This document shows, in pieces, positions 55,863-63,962 of a stretch of 64,000 bases of DNA; position 1 is the first letter of the stretch, and each line of letters opens with the position of its first letter. Below the pieces are notes generated by a model, which was not told where the DNA came from, searched no databases, and was given only the letters and a program-made list of their open reading frames with translations. Source of the DNA: Caulobacter vibrioides (GTDB lineage: Bacteria > Pseudomonadota > Alphaproteobacteria > Caulobacterales > Caulobacteraceae); NCBI RefSeq assembly GCF_002310375.3, contig NZ_CP023315.3, forward strand, positions 4,080,052-4,144,051, given 5' to 3'. Made by a program: the position numbers and the translations under genes.

Positions 55863-55958
55863 GACGCTCGCCTCAATGCGAACGCCCCCGGGCTTGAGCG
55901 GGGGCGCTGGACTCGATCTATACGCCAATCAGGCGAGCGGGTCGATGTGACTCATCGG

Positions 55959-55974
55959 CGTTTCACGTGAAACA
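55959..55974. other. parS site, mnmG-mnmE gap
   Basis: CGTTTCACGTGAAACA, 15 of 16 matches to the Caulobacter parS consensus TGTTTCACGTGAAACA; the inner GTTTCACGTGAAAC is a perfect palindrome. It sits in the 171-base gap between mnmE and mnmG, upstream of mnmG. Confidence 0.88.
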
Positions 55975-56017
55975 CCCCCGCCACAGCTGTGAGCGCGCTG
56001 TGGACAATATGGGGAGA

Positions 56018-56033
56018 TGTTCCACGTGAAACA
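56018..56033. other. parS site, mnmG-mnmE gap
   Basis: TGTTCCACGTGAAACA, 15 of 16 matches, and GA/TC on either side extends the palindrome to GATGTTCCACGTGAAACATC. Ends exactly where the mnmE stop codon begins (56034). It is 43 bases from the site at 55959, close enough to be a double loading site. Confidence 0.88.
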
Positions 56034-57374
56034 TCACTTGCCGATGCAGAAGGTCGAGAACACGCGACCCAGGACATCCTCCGGATCAATCCGGCCCGAG
56101 ATCCGCTCCAGGGCCCGCGCGGCCAGGCGAACGTCCTCGGCCGCCAGCTCGACCTCAAGGCCGGCATCCGATAACGCCCGATCAAGATAGCCCTTCGCCT
56201 CCGCCAGCCGCTCGGCGTGCCTCAGCCGAGTCGCGACCGGGAACTCAGCGCCCGACAGCGCCTCCGCCACGTGGGCGGCAAGCGCTGCACGAAGTGCGTG
56301 CGCCCCATCCTCGGACTTGCCGACCAGGCGCAGTACTGAGAGCCCCTCCTCCGCCCAGCGCGCCTCAATAGCCGCCAGGCTGGCCGCGTCCGCGATATCG
56401 GTCTTGTTTAGGATCAGCCAGTCGCCGGACCCGACCGCGTCGGGGCGACTCTCGGCCTGTTTCACGTGAAAACCATCGACGACCCAGAGCCGCAGATCCG
56501 CGTCCTCGGCCCAGGCCTTGGCGCGGCGAACACCTTCCGCCTCGATGACGTCTGAAGTCTCACGGATACCCGCCGTATCCGCGACCAGCACCTTGTAGCC
56601 ACCTAGAACCAAAGGGACCTCGATGACGTCCCTCGTGGTGCCCGCAACGTCGGTGACGATCGCGGCGTCGCGCTCGGCAAGGCCGTTGAGCAACGTGCTC
56701 TTGCCGGCGTTGGGCGCGCCGACCAAGGCGATACGGAAGCCATCACGCACCCGACGTCCACGGGAAACGTCGGCCAGGGCCGAGTCCAGCTCGGCGCTCA
56801 ATTGGCGAAGACCGGGACGGGCGCGCTCGGCGACTTCCTCGGGCAGGTCCTCGTCGGGGAAGTCCACCGCCGCTTCCAGCATGGCCAGGGCCTGAACCAG
56901 CAGATCCCGCCAGCGGTCATAGCGCTGGCTGAGGGCGCCGCCCACCTGGCCCAGGGCCTGCCGGCGCTGTGCTTCGGTTTCGGCGTCGATCAGATCGGCG
57001 ACACCCTCGGCCTGGGCCAGATCGAGCTTGCCGTTCTCGAACGCTCGCCGTGTGAACTCTCCCGGCTCGGCGAGGCGCGCGCCCAGATCCGATAGGGCTC
57101 CAAGCAAGGCTTCGACAACGGCCCGGCCGCCGTGCACGTGAAACTCGACACTGTCTTCGCCCGTGTAGCTGGCGGGTCCTTCGAAGCGCAGCACCAGCGC
57201 CTCGTCCAGCGCCACGCCATCCTTCTTCAAGGTTCGAACCGCCGCCAAACGGGGTGGCGGCAGGCGACCACAAAGAGCAGCGGCGATCTCTGCAGACCGG
57301 GGACCCGACACCCGCACCACGGCCACTGCGGCGCGCCCGGCCGCCGTGGCCAGGGCGAAGATCGTATCCGTCAT
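56034..57374 (-). CDS. mnmE: tRNA modification GTPase MnmE (TrmE)
   Basis: 446 codons from ATG 57374. Partner of MnmG in tRNA wobble uridine modification. The N-terminal formyl-THF-binding domain has the [23 protein letters not shown] and [31 protein letters not shown] blocks; the GTPase domain starts with [31 protein letters not shown] (P-loop GAPNAGKS) and has the DTAG motif in [11 protein letters not shown] and NKTD in ILNKTDIA; the C-terminal helices end in [13 protein letters not shown], the conserved C-terminal Cys. A parS-like site inside it (56458-56473) is read as FHVK. Confidence 0.96.
   Translation of the reverse strand: MTDTIFALATAAGRAAVAVVRVSGPRSAEIAAALCGRLPPPRLAAVRTLKKDGVALDEALVLRFEGPASYTGEDSVEFHVHGGRAVVEALLGALSDLGARLAEPGEFTRRAFENGKLDLAQAEGVADLIDAETEAQRRQALGQVGGALSQRYDRWRDLLVQALAMLEAAVDFPDEDLPEEVAERARPGLRQLSAELDSALADVSRGRRVRDGFRIALVGAPNAGKSTLLNGLAERDAAIVTDVAGTTRDVIEVPLVLGGYKVLVADTAGIRETSDVIEAEGVRRAKAWAEDADLRLWVVDGFHVKQAESRPDAVGSGDWLILNKTDIADAASLAAIEARWAEEGLSVLRLVGKSEDGAHALRAALAAHVAEALSGAEFPVATRLRHAERLAEAKGYLDRALSDAGLEVELAAEDVRLAARALERISGRIDPEDVLGRVFSTFCIGK
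56458..56473. other. parS-like site inside mnmE
   Basis: TGTTTCACGTGAAAAC, 14 of 16 matches to the consensus, with the palindromic core intact. In the minus-strand reading frame it encodes GFHVKQ, between the GTPase motifs, so the DNA site imposes FHVK on the protein. Confidence 0.78.
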
Positions 57375-57378
57375 GGCC

Positions 57379-57636
57379 TCAGTCGCGCTTCGGGGTCACG
57401 CCGCCAACCGCCGCGCCCGCGGCGGCCGTCATGAGCTTGCGGAACGACTCCTGAGCCCCAGCCCCGAAAGCCATCCAGTTCTTCATCAGTTCCTCAGGCG
57501 CCAACATGGCCATGTTGGCGTCCATGCGGTTCTGCATCTCCTTGACCAGGTGGTCGTTCAAGGCGCTCACATCGGGCAGGCCCAGAAAGGCGCGCGCCTC
57601 CACCGGGGTGCAGTCGATCTCGATCGTCATCTTCAT
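57379..57636 (-). CDS. DUF6489-type small protein
   Basis: 85 codons from ATG 57636. The start fits the small acidic [41 protein letters not shown] stretch; then [20 protein letters not shown]. Similar to the DUF6489 family of alphaproteobacteria, which has the [17 protein letters not shown] signature. Overall phasin-like in its helical pattern and FxxLM repeats, but I would not assign a function. Lies 4 bases before mnmE on the same strand, so it probably leads the mnmE transcript. Confidence 0.72.
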   Translation of the reverse strand: MKMTIEIDCTPVEARAFLGLPDVSALNDHLVKEMQNRMDANMAMLAPEELMKNWMAFGAGAQESFRKLMTAAAGAAVGGVTPKRD

Positions 57637-57762
57637 CAGAGGTTCCCTTCGGTCAGGGCACGATTTTGTTATGGGGCAAGCCCGCCGGGTCAGGGTAGAG
57701 CGCTTCGGTCGAAAGTCACATTGGTCCTGTAGACAAGGACCCGAAAGCGACGGAGAGCCCCG

Positions 57763-58458
57763 ATGAGCGAGACCCTCACGATCAATACCCCGGATGGCGC
57801 CTTCTCGGCCTATGCGGCGCGCCCTAACGCGGCGAGCGCTCCGGCCATCGTCGTGATCCAGGAGATCTTTGGCGTCAACAAGGTGATGCGCGACATCTGT
57901 GACGGCTTGGCCGCCCAGGGCTTTGTCGCCATCTGCCCCGACCTGTTCTGGCGGATCGAGCCGGGCATCGACATCACCGACCAGAGCGAAGCTGAATGGA
58001 AGAAGGCGTTCGAGCTGTTCAACGCGTTCGACGTGGACGCCGGTGTCTCGGACATCGCCGCGACCATCGCCGCCGCCCGCAAGCTGGACGGCGTCAGCGG
58101 CAAGGTCGGCGCGGTCGGCTACTGCCTGGGCGGCCTGCTGGCCTTCCTCACCGCGACCCGCACCGACATCGACGCGGCGGTCTCCTACTACGGCGTCGGG
58201 ATCGAGAAGCATGTCGGCGAGGCCGAGAAGCTGAACCATCCCTTGCTGATGCATATCGCGGAGAAGGATCAGTTCGTGCCGCCCGAAGCCCAGCAGCTGA
58301 TCCTCAACGCGCTCAAGGATCACCCGCAGATCGAGGTCCACACCTACGAAGGCCGCGATCACGCCTTCGCGCGTGAGGGCGGTGCGCACTATGACGCGGC
58401 CGACGCGGCCAAGGCCAATGGCCGCAGCCTGACCTTCTTCCAGAAGGCGCTCGCCTGA
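57763..58458 (+). CDS. Dienelactone hydrolase family protein
   Basis: 231 codons from ATG 57763. Alpha/beta hydrolase of the DLH type that opens lactone rings. Nucleophile Cys in GAVGYCLGGLLAFL, Asp in IAEKDQFVPP, and His in YEGRDHAFAREGG. The N-terminal APAIVVIQEIFGVNKVMRDICDGLAAQGFVAICPDLFW block is the family signature with Glu in the QEIFG motif. Stop overlaps the next gene by one base (TGATG), so cotranslated with the oxidoreductase. Confidence 0.92.
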   Translation: MSETLTINTPDGAFSAYAARPNAASAPAIVVIQEIFGVNKVMRDICDGLAAQGFVAICPDLFWRIEPGIDITDQSEAEWKKAFELFNAFDVDAGVSDIAATIAAARKLDGVSGKVGAVGYCLGGLLAFLTATRTDIDAAVSYYGVGIEKHVGEAEKLNHPLLMHIAEKDQFVPPEAQQLILNALKDHPQIEVHTYEGRDHAFAREGGAHYDAADAAKANGRSLTFFQKALA

Positions 58459-59423
58459 TGCTGGCGGTCCAAGCCATCAGGACCGGCGGCCCCGAGGTTC
58501 TGGAGGTCGTTGATCTTCCCCTGCCCTCGCCGGGTCCCGGTCAAATCCTCGTCCGCCACCAGGCGGTGGGTCTGAACTATATCGACACCTATCATCGGTC
58601 CGGCCTGTATCCCGTGAAAACCCCGCTGGTGATCGGGCTGGAAGCGGCGGGCGTGGTCGAAGCCGTTGGCGAAGCGGTCACTCGGTTCAAGGCCGGTGAT
58701 CGGGTGGCCTATAACGGAACCATGGGCGCCTATGCCGAAGCCGCCGTCGTACCGGCGGAGCGCGCGGTGCTGGTTCCCGACGGTGTCAGCCTGGAGGTCG
58801 CGGCGGCCGCTCTGTTGAAGGGCATGACCGCCGAGTTTCTGGTGCGTCGATGTTTCCACGTGAAACAAGGCGACTGGGTTCTGGTCCATGCGGCGGCCGG
58901 CGGCGTCGGACAGATCCTGGTGCAATGGTGCAAGGCCCTTGGCGCCACGGTGGTGGCCACAGTGGGATCGACGGCGAAGGCCACGATCGCTCGCGATCTC
59001 GGCGCCGACCATGTCATCGACTACAGCCACGAAGATGTCGCGGCTCGGGTCGCCGAACTCACGGCCGGCCAGGGCGTGGCGGTCGTCTATGACGGTGTCG
59101 GCAAGGATACCTGGGAGGCCAGTCTAGCCAGCCTCGCCCGGCGCGGCATGCTGGTGACGTTCGGTAACGCCTCGGGTCCGGCCCCCGCCTTCCCTCCGCT
59201 GGCGCTGGCGCCGAAGTCGGCCTTCGTCACCCGGCCCAAGCTGTTCGACTACATCGTCACGACAGCGGAGCTGGACGAAAGCGCCGAGGCGCTGTTTGCG
59301 GTGCTCGCCTCGGGCGCCGTCAAGATCGACATCGGCCAGACCTTCCCGCTCGCCGAAGCCCGCGCCGCGCACGAAGCGCTGGAAGGCCGTAGGACCGTGG
59401 GCGCCACCCTGCTGATCCCGTAG
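58458..59423 (+). CDS. Zinc-independent quinone oxidoreductase (QOR-type MDR)
   Basis: 321 codons from ATG 58458, overlapping the dienelactone hydrolase stop. Medium-chain reductase fold: GroES-like N-terminal domain (RTGGPEVLEVVDLPLPSPGPGQILVRHQAVGLNYIDTYHRSGLY), and the NADPH-binding Rossmann domain VHAAAGGVGQILVQWCKALGATVVATVGSTAKATIARDLGADHVIDY. It has no structural zinc cysteines, as expected for QOR. A parS-like site (58852-58867) in it reads as FHVKQ. Substrate unknown. Confidence 0.9.
   Translation: MLAVQAIRTGGPEVLEVVDLPLPSPGPGQILVRHQAVGLNYIDTYHRSGLYPVKTPLVIGLEAAGVVEAVGEAVTRFKAGDRVAYNGTMGAYAEAAVVPAERAVLVPDGVSLEVAAAALLKGMTAEFLVRRCFHVKQGDWVLVHAAAGGVGQILVQWCKALGATVVATVGSTAKATIARDLGADHVIDYSHEDVAARVAELTAGQGVAVVYDGVGKDTWEASLASLARRGMLVTFGNASGPAPAFPPLALAPKSAFVTRPKLFDYIVTTAELDESAEALFAVLASGAVKIDIGQTFPLAEARAAHEALEGRRTVGATLLIP
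58852..58867. other. parS-like site inside the quinone oxidoreductase gene
   Basis: GTTTCCACGTGAAACA, 13 of 16 matches by strict alignment; the right half is perfect and the left has one inserted-looking base (TGTTTC before CACGTG). Encodes CFHVKQ, the same peptide as the mnmE site. Confidence 0.62.
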
Positions 59424-59446
59424 GGCCTTACCCAGTACGACCCAAC

Positions 59447-59478
59447 AAAAAAGGCGCCGGGTAGCACCGGCGCCTTTT
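59447..59478. terminator. Bidirectional terminator between the oxidoreductase and rho
   Basis: AAAAAAGGCGCCGG-GTAGCA-CCGGCGCCTTTTCC: an 8-base perfect GC stem with an A-run on one side and a T-run on the other. It lies between the plus-strand oxidoreductase and the minus-strand rho gene, so it can serve both. Confidence 0.8.
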
Positions 59479-59504
59479 CCGTTTCGGGATGAGTCTGCTT
59501 GGAC

Positions 59505-60938
59505 TCAGGTGTTCATCGACTGGAAGAAGTCCCCGTTCGTCTTCGACTGGCGCAGCTTGTCCAGCAGGAACTCGATCGCGTCCGACGCGCCCATCGGGTT
59601 GAGGATGCGGCGCAGGACATAGGTCTTCTGCAGCTGGTCGCGCGGCGTGATGAGCTCTTCCTTGCGGGTGCCGGACTTGAGCACGTCGATGGCCGGGAAG
59701 ATGCGCTTGTCGGCGACCTTGCGGTCCAGGACGATTTCCGAGTTACCGGTGCCCTTGAACTCTTCGAAGATGACTTCGTCCATTCGGCTGCCGGTGTCGA
59801 TCAGGGCCGTGGCGATGATTGACAGCGAGCCGCCCTCTTCCACATTCCGCGCCGCGCCGAAGAAGCGCTTCGGGCGCTGCAGGGCGTTGGCGTCGACACC
59901 GCCGGTCAGCACCTTGCCCGACGACGGGACCGTGGTGTTGTAGGCGCGGCCCAGACGCGTGACCGAGTCCAGCAGGATGACGACGTCGCGCTTGTGTTCG
60001 ACCAGGCGCTTGGCCTTCTCGATGACCATCTCGGCCACCTGGACGTGGCGCGTGGCCGGCTCGTCGAAGGTCGAGGCGATGACCTCGCCCTTCACCGTGC
60101 GCTGCATGTCGGTGACTTCTTCCGGGCGCTCGTCGATCAAAAGGACGATCAGGTAGCACTCGGGGTGGTTGGTCTCGATCGACTTGGCGATGTTCTGCAG
60201 CATCACCGTCTTACCCACGCGCGGCGGGGCGACGATCAGGCAGCGCTGGCCCTTGCCCAGCGGGGCGACGATGTCGATCACCCGGCCCGAGCGATCCTTC
60301 ACGGTCGGATCGGGCAGCTCCATGTTCAGGCGCTCTTCGGGATAGAGCGGCGTTAGGTTGTCGAAGTGCACCTTGTGGCGCACGTTGTCGGGGCTCTCGA
60401 AATTGATCTTGGTGACGCTGGTCAGGGCGAAGTAGCGCTCGCCCTCCCGCGGCGATCGGATCGCGCCCTCGACGCTGTCGCCGGTGCGCAGGCCATACTT
60501 CCGGATCTGCGACGGCGAGACGTAGATATCGTCCGGACCCGGCAGGTAGTTGGCTTCCGGCGAGCGCAGGAAGCCAAAGCCGTCCTGCAGCACTTCCATG
60601 GTGCCCGAGCCCGAGATCTCCACGCCTTCTTCGGCGAGGGTCTTCAGGATCGCGAACATCATGTCCTGCTTGCGCATGGAGTTGGCGTTCTCGACCTCGA
60701 AGGTCTCGGCGAAGGCCAGCAGGTCGGCCGGGGATTTCTCCTTCAGCTCCTGGAGGGACATCGACTTGAGGCCGAGCGCCGCGACGGCGGCGGCGATGTC
60801 GCTGCCTTCGTCGTCGCCCTCGCCTTCCGCTCCGGCGTCGACTGTGGCTTCGGTGGTGACGTCAGCCGTATCGGCGACGGTGTCTTCAATGGTCGCCTCT
60901 TCGGCGGTCGGAACCTGGTTTTCGGTGTCTTCGGTCAT
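59505..60938 (-). CDS. rho: Transcription termination factor Rho
   Basis: 477 codons from ATG 60938; the much longer ORF to 61178 includes the leader. RNA-dependent ATPase that ends transcription. Residues 1-55 are an acidic Glu/Asp-rich extension of the type seen in alphaproteobacterial Rho. Then the RNA-binding domain ([45 protein letters not shown]), P-loop [13 protein letters not shown], Walker [18 protein letters not shown]-loop [11 protein letters not shown] and R-loop [12 protein letters not shown] 257-base leader upstream of the start, with a GC hairpin near 61166-61186, could carry autoregulation. Confidence 0.97.
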   Translation of the reverse strand: MTEDTENQVPTAEEATIEDTVADTADVTTEATVDAGAEGEGDDEGSDIAAAVAALGLKSMSLQELKEKSPADLLAFAETFEVENANSMRKQDMMFAILKTLAEEGVEISGSGTMEVLQDGFGFLRSPEANYLPGPDDIYVSPSQIRKYGLRTGDSVEGAIRSPREGERYFALTSVTKINFESPDNVRHKVHFDNLTPLYPEERLNMELPDPTVKDRSGRVIDIVAPLGKGQRCLIVAPPRVGKTVMLQNIAKSIETNHPECYLIVLLIDERPEEVTDMQRTVKGEVIASTFDEPATRHVQVAEMVIEKAKRLVEHKRDVVILLDSVTRLGRAYNTTVPSSGKVLTGGVDANALQRPKRFFGAARNVEEGGSLSIIATALIDTGSRMDEVIFEEFKGTGNSEIVLDRKVADKRIFPAIDVLKSGTRKEELITPRDQLQKTYVLRRILNPMGASDAIEFLLDKLRQSKTNGDFFQSMNT

Positions 60939-61165
60939 GACAAGACTCAAGAATGGGCGCGGTCCCCACGACGGAGTCCGGCCGATAGAATGGCGATGGT
61001 CACATCCGGTGAACCGGATATGCGCGTCTGTTGACGATGACGCGGATCGTTCGGGGAACGGACTTGCGGCGGGATCGCTCGCGGGGCGCGCCAGGACGGG
61101 CGCCAGTCCGTGGAAGAGATGGCCCGGCGAGAGCCGAACCGACCGTGGATGCAAACCACGCGGAC

Positions 61166-61186
61166 GGCGGCGGGTCAAGCGCCGCC
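61166..61186. terminator. GC hairpin between hemJ and rho
   Basis: GGCGGCG and CGCCGCC make a 7-base stem around a 7-base loop, 10 bases past the hemJ stop on the minus strand and 228 before the rho start. Could end or stabilise the hem transcript; no T-run. Nothing else of note is seen between hemJ and rho (60939-61195) apart from the rho leader. Confidence 0.35.
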
Positions 61187-61195
61187 ACCGGAAGC

Positions 61196-61660
61196 TCAGT
61201 GGTTGAGGAACTTCGTGGTCACCGAGATCACGATGATGATCGCTAGGACGAAGGGGATTTCGTTGACCGTCCGCCAGAACTTCTCCGAGCGGACATTCTC
61301 ACCCCGCTCGAACTTCTTGCGCGAGGCCGACAGGAAACCGTGGAAGCCGTAGAGGCCGACAAGCGCAACCAGCTTGGCGACCATCCAGGGCTGCAGCAGG
61401 AAGTCCCAGCCGCGGATCTGACCATCCGCCAGGATCAGGCCCAGGCCAAACACCGCGGTCGCGATCGAGGCGGGATTGATGATGCCGCGCAGAAGGCGGC
61501 GCTCCATGACCTTGAAGGTCTCGTCCATCTGGGAGCCCGGCGTCGCCTGGGTGTGATAAACGAACAGGCGCGGCAGATAGAGCATGCCGGCCATGAAGGC
61601 GATCACCGCCAAGATGTGCAGCCCGCGCACCAGGTTGAAGTGCGCCACCAGGAAGTCCAT
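61196..61660 (-). CDS. hemJ: HemJ-type protoporphyrinogen oxidase
   Basis: 154 codons from ATG 61660. Oxidises protoporphyrinogen IX to protoporphyrin IX in the haem pathway of many alphaproteobacteria that lack HemG/HemY. Family marks: [32 protein letters not shown] with the conserved His-Tyr pair, then [26 protein letters not shown], and the C-terminal [19 protein letters not shown] segment ([16 protein letters not shown]); four membrane helices in total. Starts on the last base of the hemH stop (TGATG), so it is translated with hemH. Confidence 0.9.
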   Translation of the reverse strand: MDFLVAHFNLVRGLHILAVIAFMAGMLYLPRLFVYHTQATPGSQMDETFKVMERRLLRGIINPASIATAVFGLGLILADGQIRGWDFLLQPWMVAKLVALVGLYGFHGFLSASRKKFERGENVRSEKFWRTVNEIPFVLAIIIVISVTTKFLNH

Positions 61661-62703
61661 CACGCCGACGCTCCTTGTCGGCACGGACATTTCGACCAAT
61701 CCGCGCCACACCGCCAGCCGCAGGCCGACGACACCGTCCCCGGCGCCTTGCCCACTGAGTCACGCACGGCCTTGGCGAGGCCGTCGATGAACTCCGGGGC
61801 TGTGCCCAGGGCCGCCACACGCAGATAGGGCGCGACGCCCACCTCTTCGGCCAGCTCGGCATATTCGTGGTCCAGCTCGACCAGGGTCTCGACGTGTTCT
61901 GAGACAAAGGCGATCGGGGTGAGCATAAGCCCCTTGCCTTCGGCGCCAGCGCGGCGGATCTCATCATCGGTCGATGGGCCGATCCACTTCAGCGGTCCGA
62001 CCCGGCTCTGGTAACAGACGGTCCATTCGATCTGCGGCGGAAGATGCGCGGCGACGGCAGCGGCGGTGGCCTCGACCTGCTTCTGATAGGGATCGCCCGC
62101 CAGGATCACCTTCTCCGGCAGACCATGGGCCGAGAACAGCAAGCGGATGTTCGTCGGCGAGCCGGCCTTTTCCCAAGACTCGCGGATCATCCGGGCGTGA
62201 GCCTCGATCAGCCCGCCTTCGGTGGGGTAGCAGCCGACCGTGGTCTGCACGCCTGAGCCCTTGTAGGTCTTCTTCCAAGCCTTCAACGACGAGCCCGTCG
62301 TCGTCGTCGAAAACTGCGGATAGAGCGGCAGCAGCACCACCTGGTCAGGCGCGAAGGCCGCGACCTGACGCGCCGTCTCGTCCGTGAACGGATGCCAGTA
62401 GCGCATGGCGATGAAGCACTTGGCTTCGACCCCCGGCATGGCCAGGGCCAAGGCGGCCTCTAGCGCACGAGCCTGCTTTTCCGTTTCGGGCAGCAAGGGC
62501 GAGCCGCCGCCCATGATCGCGTAATTGGCCTTGGCCGACTTTTCGCGCGTGGTCGAGATCAACGCCGCCAGCGGATAGCGGATCGGCGCCGGCGCCCCGA
62601 TGATCGCCGGATCGCGGAAAAGGTTGAACAGAAACGGGCGAACCGCGTCGGGGCCATCGGGCCCGCCAAGATTGAAAAGAACGACGGCGAGCTTCTGGGT
62701 CAT
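61660..62703 (-). CDS. hemH: Ferrochelatase with a C-terminal [2Fe-2S] cysteine cluster
   Basis: 347 codons from ATG 62703. Inserts iron into protoporphyrin IX, the last step of haem synthesis. FeCH fold: VVLFNLGGPDGPDAVRPFLFNLF, FIAMRYWHPFTDETARQV (metal-binding H), LFSAHGLPEKVILAGDPYQKQV with the catalytic His, and SEHVETLVELDHEYAELAEE with the Glu. The C-terminus has four cysteines (C328, C332, C339, C341 in CGWRC ... CPC), which fits the [2Fe-2S] cluster reported for C. crescentus ferrochelatase. Confidence 0.96.
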   Translation of the reverse strand: MTQKLAVVLFNLGGPDGPDAVRPFLFNLFRDPAIIGAPAPIRYPLAALISTTREKSAKANYAIMGGGSPLLPETEKQARALEAALALAMPGVEAKCFIAMRYWHPFTDETARQVAAFAPDQVVLLPLYPQFSTTTTGSSLKAWKKTYKGSGVQTTVGCYPTEGGLIEAHARMIRESWEKAGSPTNIRLLFSAHGLPEKVILAGDPYQKQVEATAAAVAAHLPPQIEWTVCYQSRVGPLKWIGPSTDDEIRRAGAEGKGLMLTPIAFVSEHVETLVELDHEYAELAEEVGVAPYLRVAALGTAPEFIDGLAKAVRDSVGKAPGTVSSACGWRCGADWSKCPCRQGASA

Positions 62704-63755
62704 TGGCCCACCTTCTGTCCGGTCACACGTTCAAGCACCGCCTCGACGTGGGCGATCGGCGTATCAGGCAGGATGCCGTGACCCAGGTTGAAGATATAGG
62801 GGCCCTGGTTCCACTGCTCGAGCATCTCGTCGACACGCTTCAACAGCGCATCGCCGCCGGCGCGGAGCAGCAGCGGGTCCAGCGCCCCCTGGATGGTCTT
62901 GGTCTTCTGGATCGTCTGGCCAAGCTTGGCCGAGGCCGAGGTGTCCAGCGCCACGCCCTGCACGGGGGTTCTGGCGGCGTAGTCCTCGACCAGGGTCCCG
63001 GCTCCGCGCGGGAAGCCGATGATCGGCACGGTGACGCCCCGCGCCCGCAGGCCTTCGATGATCCGGATATGCGGCTGGGTGACCAGACGGTCGAACAGCG
63101 GTTCCGACAGACCCTCGGCCCAGCTCTCGAACAGCTTCAGCGCCTGGGCGCCGGCATCGACCTGCATGGCCAGATAGTCGATCGTTGCGTCGACCAGAAC
63201 CTGGATCATCGCGTCCAGCATCTCTGGGTTCCGATAGGCGAAGGTGCGTGCGCCGCTTCGGTCGCTGGAGCCCTTCTCGATCATATAGGTCGCCACGGTC
63301 CAGGGCGCGCCGGCGAAACCGATCAGGGCCTTGTCCGGATCAAGCGCCGCGCGAACCCGCGTCAGCGTCTCCCCGACCAGCGAAAGGGCCTTGCCCGCCT
63401 CCCCGGCCTTCTCAGCCATGGACTCCACGGACGGCATATCGCCGAGCTTGGGACCCTCGCCGGCTTCGAACCAGACCTTCTGGCCCAGAGCCCCCGGGAT
63501 CAGCAGGATGTCCGCAAAGACGATCGAGGCGTCGAAGGGAAACCGCCGCATGGGCTGCAGCGTAACCTCTGCGGCCTTCTCTGGATCAAAGCAGAAGCTG
63601 ATGAAGTCCGGCGCTGTCGCACGCACCGCGCGATACTCCGGCAGATACCGGCCCGCCTGGCGCATGAACCACACCGGAGGGTTCGCATGCGACTGGCCCT
63701 GCAGCGCGGAGAGAAACTTCGGTGTCTGCTTTAGGTTCGGAGAGGAAGACGTCAT
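62700..63755 (-). CDS. hemE: Uroporphyrinogen decarboxylase
   Basis: 351 codons from ATG 63755. Converts uroporphyrinogen III to coproporphyrinogen III. Signature PPVWFMRQAGRYLPEYRA (the conserved Arg pair that binds substrate), PMRRFPFDASIVFADIL, and GFAGAPWTVATYMIEKG, with the Tyr-containing block and HG in LGHGILPDTPIAHV. Overlaps hemH by ATGA. In C. crescentus the replication origin lies next to hemE, and its promoters lie in the origin; the 245 bases upstream here show that arrangement. Confidence 0.97.
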   Translation of the reverse strand: MTSSSPNLKQTPKFLSALQGQSHANPPVWFMRQAGRYLPEYRAVRATAPDFISFCFDPEKAAEVTLQPMRRFPFDASIVFADILLIPGALGQKVWFEAGEGPKLGDMPSVESMAEKAGEAGKALSLVGETLTRVRAALDPDKALIGFAGAPWTVATYMIEKGSSDRSGARTFAYRNPEMLDAMIQVLVDATIDYLAMQVDAGAQALKLFESWAEGLSEPLFDRLVTQPHIRIIEGLRARGVTVPIIGFPRGAGTLVEDYAARTPVQGVALDTSASAKLGQTIQKTKTIQGALDPLLLRAGGDALLKRVDEMLEQWNQGPYIFNLGHGILPDTPIAHVEAVLERVTGQKVGQ

Positions 63756-63804
63756 GGACCGGGTTAAAGCCCGGCGCGGGCTCCGGCTCAAGCCCGCACG
63801 TCCC

Positions 63805-63819
63805 TTAAGATCTTTCTAA
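63805..63819. promoter_or_regulatory. CtrA half/near-full site in the origin
   Basis: TTAA-GATCTTT-CTAA: one base off the TTAA-N7-TTAA consensus. It is 50 bases upstream of the hemE start and 6 bases from the perfect site at 63826, as a pair of neighbouring sites would be. Confidence 0.65.
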
Positions 63820-63825
63820 CATATC

Positions 63826-63840
63826 TTAATAAGAAATTAA
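63826..63840. promoter_or_regulatory. CtrA full site in the origin
   Basis: TTAA-TAAGAAA-TTAA, a perfect match to the CtrA consensus. In Caulobacter, CtrA bound in the origin represses replication and also affects hemE transcription. Confidence 0.88.
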
Positions 63841-63947
63841 GATTGTAGGCAGGAGCGGATGGGCAACTGCAAACTGGGGAAAACGCCTGAGAGGCGAGTG
63901 ACTCGCACACGCCGTCCCGGCTTTCCCCCAGGCCTTCCCACATGGGG

Positions 63948-63962
63948 TTAACGCGCTGTTAA
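63948..63962. promoter_or_regulatory. CtrA full site in the origin
   Basis: TTAA-CGCGCTG-TTAA, a second perfect match, about 120 bases from the one at 63826. The spacing of several CtrA sites over this region is characteristic of Cori. Confidence 0.88.

Noticed and set aside
57130..57145. GTGCACGTGAAACT in mnmE as a parS site.
   Set aside because: The left half is degenerate (11 of 16 matches). Other CACGTG words, for example near 52011 and 28837, have no parS-like flanks at all.
63856..63906. Further DnaA boxes in the visible part of the origin.
   Set aside because: Only one weak match (7 of 9) was found, at 63966; others fell to 6 of 9 or lower, which is background.
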